Shown here in pieces: positions 41,799 to 50,749 of a stretch of DNA of 64,000 bases. The notes under the pieces were generated by a model, which saw nothing but the letters and a program-made list of their open reading frames with translations, did not search any database and was not told the DNA's origin. Position numbers and translations under genes: made by a program. The stretch lies in assembly GCF_000956475.1 (NCBI RefSeq), contig NZ_JYJB01000009.1, positions 124,001 to 188,000 of the forward strand, in the 5' to 3' direction. Source of the DNA: Microbacterium hydrocarbonoxydans (GTDB taxonomy: Bacteria > Actinomycetota > Actinomycetes > Actinomycetales > Microbacteriaceae). Positions within the stretch are counted from its first letter, which is position 1; each line of letters begins with the position of its first letter.

Positions 41799-41819
41799 AC
41801 TGTAACCGGTTGACCAATT
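41799..41819 (-). promoter_or_regulatory. FadR-type site and possible -10 of apnL
   Basis: AACCGGTTGACCAATT (41804-41819) is identical in all 16 bases to 49904-49919. A -10-like TACAGT on the minus strand (41799-41804) lies seven bases before the ATG, so the message could be leaderless. No good -35 is seen. Confidence 0.6.
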
Positions 41820-41829
41820 CTTGGGGAGC

Positions 41830-42891
41830 TCAGAAACCCACTGTGCTCTGCCGCGGGGCGATCCGCACCGGCACGACCACGCGTTCGTGCACGTGGTCGG
41901 GCTGGGCTTCGGCTTCGAGCAGGCGGACGCCCTCCGTCCCCATCTCGAATCCCGGCAGCTCGATGGAGGTCAGCGTCATCCAGTCCGCACCGTCGTCGCG
42001 GTGGTCGCCGTCCATGCCCAGCACTGCGACGTCGTCGGGCACCCGCACGTCGGCGCGAGTGCGCAGGAACCGCAGCACGCCCAGGGCGACCTTGTCGTTG
42101 ATCGCGAGGATCGCGACGCGCTCTTCGTCCAGCTGCGAGAGCAGAGCGGATGCCGCCGCTGCGCCGTCCTCGGGGGAGAGGCCGGTGGAATCCACTTCCG
42201 TCACCCGCACCCCGCGGACCGCGGCCTGGGCGCGCACGCCGCGTCGGCGCTCGACGACGGGCTGGACGATGTCGGGGATCGAGAGGAAGAACGCGCGGCG
42301 GATGCCCAGGTCGGCGACGTGATCGACGGCCGCTCTGCCCACCTGCTCGTTGTCCATCAGCACGGTGCACCAGTCGGCGTCGGGCACGTCGTAGTTGATC
42401 ACGACGACAGGACGCACGTAGTTGCGCACACGTGCGATGCCGCGGGTGGGATCCCGCATCGACGCGACCATCACACCGCCGGTCCTGGCCTCGGCGAAGT
42501 GCTCGAGGAACTCGTCCTGCAGATCGTGCTGCTCGGTTCCGGTGGCGAGCTCGTGGGCGTTGAAGAGGCTGTTCGCCATCATCAGGTAGCGTCCGTTGGC
42601 GCCGGCGGTGAGCTGCGCGCCGCGCGCGATCTCGACGAAAAGGACGTTCACGAGATCGGGCATGATCAGTCCGAGGGTGTCGGACCGGTTGCGGATCAGG
42701 GTGCGGCCCGCAGAACTGCGGATGTAGCCGAGCCTGTCGATCGCCTCGTGCACGCGCTGCAAGGTCTCGGGAGCCAGTCGTTGCGGGGCGTTGAGAGCGT
42801 TCGAGACCGTGCCGACCGAGACGCCGGCCTCGCGGGCCACGGCGTTGATGGTCGGGTTCGTCGAGGGAGGGGTCGCCCGCGAGTCAGGCAT
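41830..42891 (-). CDS. LacI-family transcriptional regulator
   Basis: The 353-residue protein has the LacI helix-turn-helix and hinge (TINAVAREAGVSVGTVSNALN) and a periplasmic-binding-protein-like effector domain (DTLGLIMPDLVN, AILAINDKVALGVL). The start at MPDSRAT has AAGGGG upstream; an earlier in-frame ATG at 43068 runs through the terminator of the SDR gene and is not used. It lies 37 bases before apnL on the same strand. It is a candidate repressor for apnL or for the ACGT-type sites elsewhere in the window. Confidence 0.93.
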   Translation of the reverse strand: MPDSRATPPSTNPTINAVAREAGVSVGTVSNALNAPQRLAPETLQRVHEAIDRLGYIRSSAGRTLIRNRSDTLGLIMPDLVNVLFVEIARGAQLTAGANGRYLMMANSLFNAHELATGTEQHDLQDEFLEHFAEARTGGVMVASMRDPTRGIARVRNYVRPVVVINYDVPDADWCTVLMDNEQVGRAAVDHVADLGIRRAFFLSIPDIVQPVVERRRGVRAQAAVRGVRVTEVDSTGLSPEDGAAAASALLSQLDEERVAILAINDKVALGVLRFLRTRADVRVPDDVAVLGMDGDHRDDGADWMTLTSIELPGFEMGTEGVRLLEAEAQPDHVHERVVVPVRIAPRQSTVGF

Positions 42892-42994
42892 GCGCACCCC
42901 TTCCTCTCCGCGCTTTCCTCGCCATCGTAGGGGAGCGAGCGGCACCGCGACGCCGGCCGTGTTCGTGTCGAAGGTCGGAGCGTCCGTCCGGAGA

Positions 42995-43027
42995 GCGCCC
43001 GCCGGCTCAGAGCGAACCGGCGGGCGC
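42995..43027 (-). terminator. Terminator hairpin after the apionate operon
   Basis: A perfect 11-bp stem (42995-43005 with 43017-43027, eleven-base loop) lies 50 bases beyond the SDR stop and upstream of the LacI gene. It probably ends the seven-gene operon. Confidence 0.65.
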
Positions 43028-43076
43028 GGAGGAGGGACGGAGGCGTCGGGACGTCGGCGCGCAGGCATGATGCCTG

Positions 43077-43832
43077 CTAGAGCGAGGTCATGCCCCCATC
43101 GACCTGGAAGGTCGCACCGGTCGCGAAGGATCCATCGTCGCTCGCGAGATAGACCATGATGCCCGCGACGTCATCGGGCGTGCCTGCGCGACCGATCGGG
43201 ATGCGGCTCACGATCGCCGCCCGAGACTCCGGGTCCTCGCTGATCGCCGCGACGAGCGGCGTCTCGGTGTAGGCAGGCTGCACGGTGTTCACGCGTATGC
43301 CGCGATCGGCATATGCGGCGGCGACGGTCCGGCCCAGGCCGTGCACGCCGGCCTTCGATGAGCTGTACGCCGTGAAGTCCTTGCCCTCGCCGTTGACCGC
43401 CGTAGGGCTTCCGGTCAGGATGATCGAGCCTCCGCCGTTCTTCAGCATCGTTCGCACCGCGTACTTCACCGTCAGGAAGGTGCCGGTCAGATTGATGTCG
43501 ATCGTGCGCTTCCAGACCTCGAGATCGAGGTCGGCGATCTGCGCATCCTGGCCGAACAGCTGCACCCCGGCGTTGGCGACGACGACGTCGGGTGCCCAGC
43601 CGGTCTCCTCGGCCTCCGCGAAGGCCGCGGCGACCGCGCTCTCGTCGGAGATGTCCATCGTCACGGCGCGGGCATTCGCGCCGATCGCGGCGGCGGCCCG
43701 AGCCGCGCCCTCGCCGTTGCGATCGGCGAGGATGACACGGGCGCCTTCCGCGGCGAAGCGCTGCGCCACCGCCATCCCGATCCCCAGGGCCCCGCCCGTG
43801 ACGAGGGCGGTCTTTCCGTGTAGTCGTGTCAT
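43077..43832 (-). CDS. Short-chain dehydrogenase/reductase
   Basis: The 251-residue classical SDR has TGGALGIGMAVA (cofactor site), NAGVQLFG and the catalytic YSSSK. It starts three bases after the apnO-like stop and is the last gene of the operon. In an apiose or apionate pathway it could oxidise apiose to the lactone or handle an alcohol precursor. Described D-apiose dehydrogenases belong to the Gfo/Idh/MocA family, so this would be a different solution. Substrate unknown. Confidence 0.9.
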   Translation of the reverse strand: MTRLHGKTALVTGGALGIGMAVAQRFAAEGARVILADRNGEGAARAAAAIGANARAVTMDISDESAVAAAFAEAEETGWAPDVVVANAGVQLFGQDAQIADLDLEVWKRTIDINLTGTFLTVKYAVRTMLKNGGGSIILTGSPTAVNGEGKDFTAYSSSKAGVHGLGRTVAAAYADRGIRVNTVQPAYTETPLVAAISEDPESRAAIVSRIPIGRAGTPDDVAGIMVYLASDDGSFATGATFQVDGGMTSL

Positions 43833-43835
43833 ATC

Positions 43836-44708
43836 TCAGCGCTCGATGTGGTCGAGGTGCAGCATGCGGGCGAGGTTCTTGTCGAGCTCGTCGTCCTGGA
43901 AGATCTTCTTCCAGTCGTCCTTGATGATGCTCTCCCGACCGTAGTCCATCGCGATCAGGCAGGCGTCGGAGAACGGGTTGTCTCCGCGGAGGCCGTTCGC
44001 GAGGGCGACCTGGGTGTGTCCGTAGAGGATGCTGCGCGCGGCCGCCTCGGGGACGCCCATCGTGTGCACGGCCTCCTGGAGCGCCTCGTTGAGCAGGTCG
44101 CCGATCATGCAGGCGACGGTCTCCACGAGTGTCGGCTCGAGCTGCGCGAGCTGCTTGATCGTGACCCAGTGCACGTCGATCACCGGCGCGTAGATCGCGC
44201 GCACCGTCGCCTCGACGATGGCCTTCTTCGCCTCGTCATCGGACTCGATCGCGGCGATCGCATCCTGAGGGGCGGCGATGCCTCCGAACGTGTCGGCCCA
44301 CTGCTCCGGGGTCTCGCGCTGCAGGAAGATCGAGGGGTGGCACGGGTGCGCCACCGCCTGGATCACATCATCGCGAGTGGTGAGCAGACCGGCATATGCG
44401 GCGGCGGGGTCGAGAGTCAGCACGATCGCACCCGAGCGGAGCTGCGGCACGAGCTCGGCGGTGACCGGCCCCAGCGCCAGGTCGGGAACGGCGAGCACCA
44501 CGATGTCGGCGTCGGCCACTGCGGTCGCGGAATCCGTGAGCTCGCGGCCTGCGTCGACCGTGCGCTGCTGGCCCGCCGGCGAGTTCTCGACGTACCAGAC
44601 GATGTGCGCGGTCTTGACAAGGTTGTCGGACACGCGCATGCCCATCTTGCCGCCGGCGCCGATCACCGCGATCTTGTACGTCGCGGAGAGTGTTGAAGTG
44701 TCGCTCAT
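43836..44708 (-). CDS. apnO: Probable D-apionate oxidoisomerase (ApnO-like)
   Basis: The 290-residue protein has an N-terminal Rossmann domain (VIGAGGKMGMRVSDNL) and the phosphogluconate-dehydrogenase-like C-terminal domain with AVAHPCHPSIF. This is the family of ApnO, which oxidises and isomerises D-apionate to 3-oxo-isoapionate. The gene overlaps the OiaC-like gene by ATGA and is followed by the SDR. The neighbours needed to carry the product to D-erythrose 4-phosphate are all in the same operon, which supports the assignment. A different acid-sugar dehydrogenase is the alternative. Confidence 0.75.
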   Translation of the reverse strand: MSDTSTLSATYKIAVIGAGGKMGMRVSDNLVKTAHIVWYVENSPAGQQRTVDAGRELTDSATAVADADIVVLAVPDLALGPVTAELVPQLRSGAIVLTLDPAAAYAGLLTTRDDVIQAVAHPCHPSIFLQRETPEQWADTFGGIAAPQDAIAAIESDDEAKKAIVEATVRAIYAPVIDVHWVTIKQLAQLEPTLVETVACMIGDLLNEALQEAVHTMGVPEAAARSILYGHTQVALANGLRGDNPFSDACLIAMDYGRESIIKDDWKKIFQDDELDKNLARMLHLDHIER

Positions 44709-45499
44709 GGTGTGCTCCTCAGATGTTCGAGAGTGATGCGGGTCCATTCCCGCTCGGTTCGGATGGTGGTCTCGGCGTCGCCCTGCCAGGGCAGCCAGTG
44801 CTCGACGATCTCGTTGATGCCGCGCTCACGCGGTCTGACCGCGGCGAGCAGATGCGGATAGTCGTGCAGGCCGGAGCCCATGGGGGCGCCGGAGTAGGTG
44901 AATCCCACCCAGCCCTCCTGCCGGGCGAAGGCGAAGTCCTTGACGTGCACGTTCTTGACGAAGGGGGCCGTGATCTCGACGCACGCGCGCGGCAGCTCGA
45001 GCCGAGCCACGACGTTCGCCGGGTCGAGGCAGATGCCCAGGCGCTCGCTGCCGACGCGATCGACGAGGCCGGCGAGCTCGGCTGTCCCGACCTGCTCGTA
45101 CGTCTCCAGCGCGAGGTCGATCCCGGCGGATTCGAAGGAGCGGATGCTGTCACGCAGCCAGGTCGCGGCCTGCTCCAGCGAGGGTCGCGACTCGGGGCCG
45201 TAGACCATGCTGCGCACCAGATGGGCGTCGAAGACCTCCGCGAGGTCGAGGAATCGCCGCAGATGCTCCGGCTCGACGCCCTTCGTGCCGAGCTCGATCG
45301 TGAGTCCGAGCGCACTCGCGGCGGAGGCCGCGTTGCGCAGCTCCGCAGGGCTCATCCATTCGAGCGGGGCGTAGTCGCAGATCTGGAAGAGGTCGACGCC
45401 CTGCGCCCTGGTGTCCTCGAAGGCCCCGATGAGAGTCAGCGGCTCCGCCGCCCGGTCGGAATGCTGCCAGAAGTACGCGTACGTGCCGAGGCCGATCAT
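44705..45499 (-). CDS. oiaC: Xylose-isomerase-like TIM-barrel protein; probable 3-oxo-isoapionate decarboxylase (OiaC-like)
   Basis: The 264-residue protein belongs to the sugar phosphate isomerase/epimerase (AP_endonuc_2) superfamily. Metal-ligand motifs are LALETYEQ, CLDPANVV, NVHVKDF and the late glutamate in GINEIVEHWLPW. From operon logic it would decarboxylate 3-oxo-isoapionate to L-erythrulose, feeding the kinase and isomerases encoded upstream. The superfamily covers many reactions, so the activity is inferred from context. It overlaps both neighbours by ATGA. Confidence 0.65.
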   Translation of the reverse strand: MIGLGTYAYFWQHSDRAAEPLTLIGAFEDTRAQGVDLFQICDYAPLEWMSPAELRNAASAASALGLTIELGTKGVEPEHLRRFLDLAEVFDAHLVRSMVYGPESRPSLEQAATWLRDSIRSFESAGIDLALETYEQVGTAELAGLVDRVGSERLGICLDPANVVARLELPRACVEITAPFVKNVHVKDFAFARQEGWVGFTYSGAPMGSGLHDYPHLLAAVRPRERGINEIVEHWLPWQGDAETTIRTEREWTRITLEHLRSTP

Positions 45500-46359
45500 C
45501 GGTCCGCTCCCTCGGGCGCGTCGACGGTCTCAGCAACGCCGCCATGCCACCCGGGGTCGGCGGCGCCACTCGGTTCCTGAGCCGGTCGACGGACCGTGCC
45601 ACGCCCGAGGGCGAGGTCGGCGGCCTCGTCCAGCACCGTCATGAGAGCTGCCGGGTCGTGGGCGAAACGGCCGAGGAACACTCCGTCGACGGCATCCCCG
45701 AGCGCCGTCAGCAGACCGGGGCCGGCAGCCCCGCCGTAGATCACGACGGAACCGGTGCGCGCGGCATCCGATTGCAGGGCATCCCTGAGAGCCGAGGCCA
45801 CCTCGCGGATGTGCTCATGCCCGGCCGGCTCGGGGGCGCCGATCGCCCACACGGGTTCGTAGGCGACGATGACGGCTCCGGCATCCGCTCCCTCGAGCGC
45901 GGAGCGCAGCTGCGCGACCGCGATGATCGCGGCATCGGCGGGCTCGAACCGCTCGGTCTCGCCGATGCAGAGCAGCGGGGTCAGCCCCGCTCGCAGTGCG
46001 GCGCGCGTCTTCGCGGCCGTGACCTCCTCGGTCTCGCCGTACAGGCGACGACGCTCGGCGTGCCCGATCTCCGCGATCGTCGCGCCCACCTCGGCGAGCT
46101 CTGCGGCGGAGACCTCGCCCGTGAACGGGCCCGACTCCTCGGCCGACACGTCCTGCCCGCCGATACGCACGGGCGTTCCCGCGAATGCGGCGACAGCGGG
46201 AAGCACCTGCAGATAGGTCGGGGTGATGAAGAGCTCGACGACGCCGTCGCGGATGGCGGCGTGATCGCGCACCAGAGCGGCGACCTCGTCGAACCAGGCA
46301 CGCGCCCGCTCATGCCCGAAGTACATCTTCAGGCTCACTCCGACCGTGACCTTCGACAT
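45496..46359 (-). CDS. lerI: Triosephosphate-isomerase paralogue; probable L-erythrulose-1-phosphate isomerase (LerI/EryH-like)
   Basis: The 287-residue protein is a TIM homologue with the catalytic Lys11, His in IGHAERR and Glu in AYEPVWAIG. The N-terminal NWKMN of glycolytic enzymes is replaced by SLKMYFG, a pattern I associate with tetrulose-phosphate isomerases. It also has an extra C-terminal tail of about 40 residues. With the RpiB paralogue and the dihydroxyacetone-kinase-like gene beside it, it should convert L-erythrulose 1-phosphate to D-erythrulose 4-phosphate. Its start shares one base with the upstream stop (TGATG). Confidence 0.8.
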   Translation of the reverse strand: MSKVTVGVSLKMYFGHERARAWFDEVAALVRDHAAIRDGVVELFITPTYLQVLPAVAAFAGTPVRIGGQDVSAEESGPFTGEVSAAELAEVGATIAEIGHAERRRLYGETEEVTAAKTRAALRAGLTPLLCIGETERFEPADAAIIAVAQLRSALEGADAGAVIVAYEPVWAIGAPEPAGHEHIREVASALRDALQSDAARTGSVVIYGGAAGPGLLTALGDAVDGVFLGRFAHDPAALMTVLDEAADLALGRGTVRRPAQEPSGAADPGWHGGVAETVDAPEGADR

Positions 46360-46829
46360 CAGCAGGATCCGGTGCTCTCGTACTCGTCGATCACTGCGAC
46401 CTTCTCGGCGCTCGCGCTCGACGTGTCGAAGCGATAGGTGAGCCATTCGCGCACGAGGCGGCGGGCGAGTTCGATACCCACGACCCGCTGTCCCATCGTG
46501 AGGATCTGCGCGTTGTTCGAGAGCACGCCGCGCTCGACCGAGAACGAATCGTGAGCCGTGACGGCGCGGATGCCGGGCACCTTGTTCGCGGCGATCGCGA
46601 CGCCGAGGCCGGTGCCGCAGATGAGCAGGGCGCGGTCCGCCTCGCCGCGGGCGACGAGCTCGGCGGCCGCGATCGCGACGCGCGGGTAGGCGGTGTGGCC
46701 GTCGGCATCCACCCCCACGTCGACGACGGAGGCGACGCCGTCGCTGTTCTCGAGGTCCTTCTTCAGGATCTCCTTGTAGTCGAAGCCGGCGTCGTCGCAG
46801 CCGATCACGAGGCGGAGCTGGTCGGTCAT
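46359..46829 (-). CDS. derI: RpiB-family isomerase; probable D-erythrulose-4-phosphate isomerase (DerI/EryI-like)
   Basis: The 156-residue protein has the RpiB core with the conserved cysteine in [16 protein letters not shown] and the N-terminal [10 protein letters not shown], where ordinary RpiB usually reads SDHAG. It should isomerise D-erythrulose 4-phosphate to D-erythrose 4-phosphate, an entry point to the pentose phosphate pathway. It lies 11 bases after the kinase gene and overlaps the TIM paralogue. Confidence 0.82.
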   Translation of the reverse strand: MTDQLRLVIGCDDAGFDYKEILKKDLENSDGVASVVDVGVDADGHTAYPRVAIAAAELVARGEADRALLICGTGLGVAIAANKVPGIRAVTAHDSFSVERGVLSNNAQILTMGQRVVGIELARRLVREWLTYRFDTSSASAEKVAVIDEYESTGSC

Positions 46830-46840
46830 GGTGATCTCCT

Positions 46841-48565
46841 TCAGTTGGATTTCTCGGCGAGCAGCTCGCCGAGTGCGGTGGTGATGAGCCCCAAGGACAC
46901 CGCGCCGGGATCGGGGGTGCCGATGGCGTGCTCGCCGTGCGTGCGAGCGCGGCCCATGCGGGGCAGCAGGTCGGCGCTGGCGCGGGCCGCGTCGGTCGCG
47001 GCTCGGGCTGCAGCGGTCCACGCGTCGAGGAGCGGCTCGTGGTCTTCGAGGGATGCGGTGAGGGTCGCCGTGAAGGGCACGAGGGCGTCGACCATCGTCT
47101 TGTCGCCCACCTGGGCCTTGCCGTAGGTCTGCACGCCGCGCACGGCATCGGCGACACCAGCAGCCAGATCCGCGGCCTCGGGTCGTCCGGTGTCGCCCAG
47201 GCGCGAGGCGACTGCGTTCAGGATGACGCCCCAGAGGGCTCCCGACGTGCCTCCCGCCTTGTCCGCCCACGCGTCGGCCGCGCGGGAAAGCGCGGTCTGC
47301 GCGCCGGCACCCGCGTCCACCGCGGCGATGCCGGCGGCGAGAGCGGCATGGGAGCCGCGCTGCATGCCGATGCCGTGGTCGCCGTCGCCCGCGATCGAGT
47401 CGATGCGCCCGAGTTCGTCGACGTTGTCATCGACGGTGCGCACGATGACCTCCAGCGCGTCGCGCACGTGCTGCGCGACGGCCTGCGACGCCGCGTCGCC
47501 GGGGGTGATCGCGACGTCGCTCGCGACGACCTCGGCGCTCTCCGCCTGCGCTGCGGCGACGACCGATCCTCGGCGGTAGGCCGGTGCGTCGACGGGCGTG
47601 TCCCACAGGCGCTCGAGTTCGTCGTCGAGCCAGAACAGGGTGAGCGAGGTGCCGGCCATGTCGAAGCTCGTGCAGTACTCGCCCACGTGCGGGTCGACGA
47701 TCACGAGGCCGGCCTCGGTGAGCAGCTGTGCGATGCGACGGTAGACGACGAACATCTCCTCGTACTTCAGCGAGCCGAGACCGTTCAGGATCGGCACGAT
47801 GCGGGCTCCCGCGACCTCGATCCCGTCCGGCACCTCGGCCAGCAGCTTCTCGACGAGGAGGGCGGCGAGCTCGTCGGCCGTCGGGATCGCGGTCTCGTCG
47901 ACGCCGGGTTCGCCGTGGATGCCCAGGCCGATCGCCATGCGCCCAGCGGGAACCGTGAACAGCGGGGCCGGGGCGCCGGGCAGCGTGCAGCCGGTGAAGG
48001 CCACCCCGAACGAGCGGGTGCGGTCGTTCGCACGCGCCGCGACCCGGCTCACGGAGTCGAGGTCGTAGCCGGCCTCGGCCGCGGCCGCAGCGGTGCTGAA
48101 CACCGTCAGGTCTCCCGCGATGCCGCGGCGCTTGTGCTTCTCGGCAGGTGCGGCGCTGAAGATGTCGTCGGTCACCGTCACCGTCTGGGCGGGGACGCCC
48201 TCGGATCGCAGTCGCTCCTGCGCGGCATCGAAGTTCAGTACGTCGCCGGCGTAGTTGCCGTAGCTGAAGAACACGCCCGCGCCGCGGTCGGCGGCCTTGG
48301 CGACCGAGTAGACCTGCTGGGCCGAGGGAGAGGCGAAGAGGTTGCCCATCGCGGCTCCATGCGCGAGACCCTGCCCGACCAGCCCCCCGAAGGCGGGGTA
48401 GTGACCGGATCCGCCGCCGACGATCACGGCCACCTGGCCGTCCGGCACCACGGTGCTGCGCACGACCCCGCCGGGAACGCGTCGCACCGAGCGGGCGTTC
48501 GCCGCGACGAAGCCCTCGATCATCTCATCGGCGAAGTCCGCCGGATCGTTCCACAGGCGGGTCAT
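46841..48565 (-). CDS. lerK: Dihydroxyacetone-kinase family protein (DhaK-DhaL fusion); probable L-erythrulose kinase
   Basis: The 574-residue ATP-dependent kinase has a DhaK domain (about 1-330; [10 protein letters not shown], substrate-binding His217 in LGIHGEPGV) and a DhaL domain (about 370-574; Mg-ATP motif [10 protein letters not shown]). With the LerI- and DerI-like genes it fits L-erythrulose 1-kinase of actinobacterial tetritol and apionate pathways. Dihydroxyacetone kinase is the alternative. The ATG overlaps the MFS stop (ATGA). Confidence 0.85.
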   Translation of the reverse strand: MTRLWNDPADFADEMIEGFVAANARSVRRVPGGVVRSTVVPDGQVAVIVGGGSGHYPAFGGLVGQGLAHGAAMGNLFASPSAQQVYSVAKAADRGAGVFFSYGNYAGDVLNFDAAQERLRSEGVPAQTVTVTDDIFSAAPAEKHKRRGIAGDLTVFSTAAAAAEAGYDLDSVSRVAARANDRTRSFGVAFTGCTLPGAPAPLFTVPAGRMAIGLGIHGEPGVDETAIPTADELAALLVEKLLAEVPDGIEVAGARIVPILNGLGSLKYEEMFVVYRRIAQLLTEAGLVIVDPHVGEYCTSFDMAGTSLTLFWLDDELERLWDTPVDAPAYRRGSVVAAAQAESAEVVASDVAITPGDAASQAVAQHVRDALEVIVRTVDDNVDELGRIDSIAGDGDHGIGMQRGSHAALAAGIAAVDAGAGAQTALSRAADAWADKAGGTSGALWGVILNAVASRLGDTGRPEAADLAAGVADAVRGVQTYGKAQVGDKTMVDALVPFTATLTASLEDHEPLLDAWTAAARAATDAARASADLLPRMGRARTHGEHAIGTPDPGAVSLGLITTALGELLAEKSN

Positions 48566-49851
48566 GCCGTCACCTCGACCGGGGCGGTCTTGCGCTGGCG
48601 GGAGAGGACGACCATCAGGACCGCCGACAGCAGCATGAATCCGCCCACGATGAACATCGGGACCTCGTAGCCGCCGGTCCAGTCGTGTACGGCGCCCGTG
48701 ACGTAGGGGGCGCTGAAGCCCGCCAGGTTGCCGACCGTGTTGATCAGCGCCACACCCGCGGCTGCCGCGACTCCGGTGAGGAACTGGGTCGGGAGGGTCC
48801 AGAAGTTCGGAAGAGCGGCGAAGATCGCGCAGGCGGTGATCGTGGGGATCGAGACGGCGCCGGCGATCGCAGGTGCCGCGATGTGCCAGGTCTTCAGTCC
48901 CCGCTTGCCGGCGTCGCGCGACCAGAAGTACATCGCGATCGCAGCAGGCAGATAGGGGATCGCGGTGATCAGACCCTTCTGCACGACGTCGTAGGTCACG
49001 CCCGACTGCGCCTGGAAGCCCTCGATGATCGTCGGCAGGAAGAAGGCCAGCGAGTACAGGCCGTAGATGAAGCCGAAGTAGATGAACGACAGCATCCAGA
49101 CGCGGCCGCTCGCGAATGCGAAGCGGACCGAGACGTGCTTCTGCTCGGCGCCTGTGGCCGCGCGCTCGGCCTCGAGGGCGCCGGTCAGCCAGGTCTGCTC
49201 CTCAGCGGTCAGCCACTTCGCATCCGCCGGCTTGTCCTTCAGGTAGAACCAGGCGATCACGCCGACGACGATCGCGGGGATCGCGACGCCCATGAACATG
49301 AAGCGCCAGCCTTCGAGACCGAAGAACGTGCCGTGCTGCTGGATCAGGGCGCCGGCGAGCGGTGCGCCGATCACGGTCGTCAGCGGCTGGGCCAGGTAGA
49401 AGAGCATGAGGATGCGGCCACGGTACTGGGCCGGCACCCAGAGGCTCAGGAACAGGATCGCGCCGGGGAAGAACCCGGCTTCGGCGACGCCGAGGAGGAA
49501 GCGGAGCCCGATGAGCTGCTCGAAGTTCTGCACCCAGGTGAACAGCAGCGCGACGATGCCCCAGCTGACCATGATGCGGGCGAGCCAGCGGCGGGCGCCG
49601 AAGCGGTGCAGGGCGAGGTTCGAGGGCACCTCGAGAAGGATGTAGCCGATGAAGAAGACGCCCGATGCGAAGCCGAACTGCGCCGCGCTCAATGCCAGGT
49701 CGTCGTTCATGCCGTTGGGGGAGGCGAAGCCGATCGCCGTGCGATCGAGGTAGTTGATGAAGAACATCAGCGCCACGAAGGGCACGAGGCGGATGGCGAC
49801 CTTGCGTATCGCCGACTTCGCGATCGGATTCTCGTTCTGGGGGTGGTCCAC
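48562..49851 (-). CDS. MFS transporter, anion:cation symporter family (acid sugars)
   Basis: The 429-residue protein has about 12 hydrophobic segments and the ACS-family motifs (FINYLDRTAIGFASP, GYILLEVPSNLALHRFGARRW in part, GVAEAGFFPG). These carriers import organic acids such as hexuronates and aldonates, so D-apionate or its lactone is a good candidate. The start is placed at GTG 49851 with AGGAG five bases upstream. The longer frame to 49923 would place the start upstream of the operator at 49904-49919. It is the first gene of the operon ending in the SDR. Confidence 0.9.
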   Translation of the reverse strand: MDHPQNENPIAKSAIRKVAIRLVPFVALMFFINYLDRTAIGFASPNGMNDDLALSAAQFGFASGVFFIGYILLEVPSNLALHRFGARRWLARIMVSWGIVALLFTWVQNFEQLIGLRFLLGVAEAGFFPGAILFLSLWVPAQYRGRILMLFYLAQPLTTVIGAPLAGALIQQHGTFFGLEGWRFMFMGVAIPAIVVGVIAWFYLKDKPADAKWLTAEEQTWLTGALEAERAATGAEQKHVSVRFAFASGRVWMLSFIYFGFIYGLYSLAFFLPTIIEGFQAQSGVTYDVVQKGLITAIPYLPAAIAMYFWSRDAGKRGLKTWHIAAPAIAGAVSIPTITACAIFAALPNFWTLPTQFLTGVAAAAGVALINTVGNLAGFSAPYVTGAVHDWTGGYEVPMFIVGGFMLLSAVLMVVLSRQRKTAPVEVTA

Positions 49852-49903
49852 GGTGACTCCTGGCTCATCGACGGTGATCGAGGTGATGCTGTCCAGTGTG
49901 ACA

Positions 49904-49951
49904 AACCGGTTGACCAATTGCAAATCATTCTCAGGAACCGGTTGACCGAAT
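49904..49951. promoter_or_regulatory. Two FadR-type operators between the MFS and GntR genes
   Basis: AACCGGTTGACCAATT (49904-49919) and AACCGGTTGACCGAAT (49936-49951) are direct copies 32 bp apart, about three helical turns. On the minus strand the first copy lies between a possible -35 (TTGCAA) and a weak -10. The motif is an imperfect GGT-NN-ACC palindrome, as for FadR-type GntR proteins, and recurs before apnL. Confidence 0.75.
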
Positions 49952-49990
49952 CAGCGACGAAAAGCCGATGCTCTGCCGTAGGTTGTTCGC

Positions 49991-50728
49991 ATGCCCGCGT
50001 TTCCAGACGACCGCTCCGCAGAGATCACGGCCGCGCTCGGCGTGCTGCCGACCGGAACTCCTGTGTCAGAGGTCGCCCGCCGCATGCTCGACCTCTTCAC
50101 GGGCGGGTCCATCGCTGCGGGCACCAGGCTTCCCCCTGAGCGGCAGCTCGCCGCGACGCTCGGCGTGGGGCGCTCGGCGGTTCGCGAGGCGCTCGCAGCG
50201 CTGGAGATCCTCGGCATCGTCGATGTGAGACCCGGTTCGGGCACGTATCTGCGGGGAGCCGCAAGCGAGCTGCTGCCGCAGACGCTGCGCTGGGGGCTGC
50301 TGATCGGCGAGCGCAACACCGCCGAGCTGCTCGAACTCCGTGAGGGGCTCGAGATCTTCGTCGCCCGGCTGGCCGCGCCCCGTGCCGATGCCGGCATCGT
50401 CGCGCGCCTCGAGAAGGACGTCGCGCGCATGCGCGAGACGTACGACGACCTCAACGCCTTCGCGAAGGCGGACCTCGACTTCCATCACGCCCTCGCCGAG
50501 GCTGCGGGGAACGCGACCCTCACTGATCACCTGCACGTGATCCGCTCTCTGCTGCAGGTCTACGCCGACCGCGCGGTGCACGACCGGGAGCATGCCGAAC
50601 TCGCCACCTCCGAGCATGAGGCGGTGCTCGCCGGGGTGCGGGCGGGCGACGGCGACGCCGCGGCGTCCGCCATGGCCGTGCACATGGCCACAGCCACAGC
50701 CCGCCTGCTCGCCGAACGCACGGACTGA
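49991..50728 (+). CDS. GntR-family regulator, FadR/FCD subfamily
   Basis: The 245-residue protein has a winged helix-turn-helix (LPPERQLAATLGVGRSAVREALAAL in the first 75 residues) and an all-helical FCD effector domain (ADLDFHHALAEAAGN with metal-site residues). It is divergent from the MFS-lerK-derI-lerI-oiaC-apnO-SDR operon. The three AACCGGTTGACC sites make it the likely repressor of that operon and of apnL. The effector is probably a pathway acid such as apionate. Confidence 0.92.
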   Translation: MPAFPDDRSAEITAALGVLPTGTPVSEVARRMLDLFTGGSIAAGTRLPPERQLAATLGVGRSAVREALAALEILGIVDVRPGSGTYLRGAASELLPQTLRWGLLIGERNTAELLELREGLEIFVARLAAPRADAGIVARLEKDVARMRETYDDLNAFAKADLDFHHALAEAAGNATLTDHLHVIRSLLQVYADRAVHDREHAELATSEHEAVLAGVRAGDGDAAASAMAVHMATATARLLAERTD

Positions 50729-50749
50729 CCCACCCGACCGAAGGACGAC

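Noticed and set aside
45496..46359. Glycolytic triosephosphate isomerase
   Set aside because: NWKMN is replaced by SLKMY, and the gene is in an operon with an RpiB paralogue and a DhaK-type kinase, as in tetrulose pathways.
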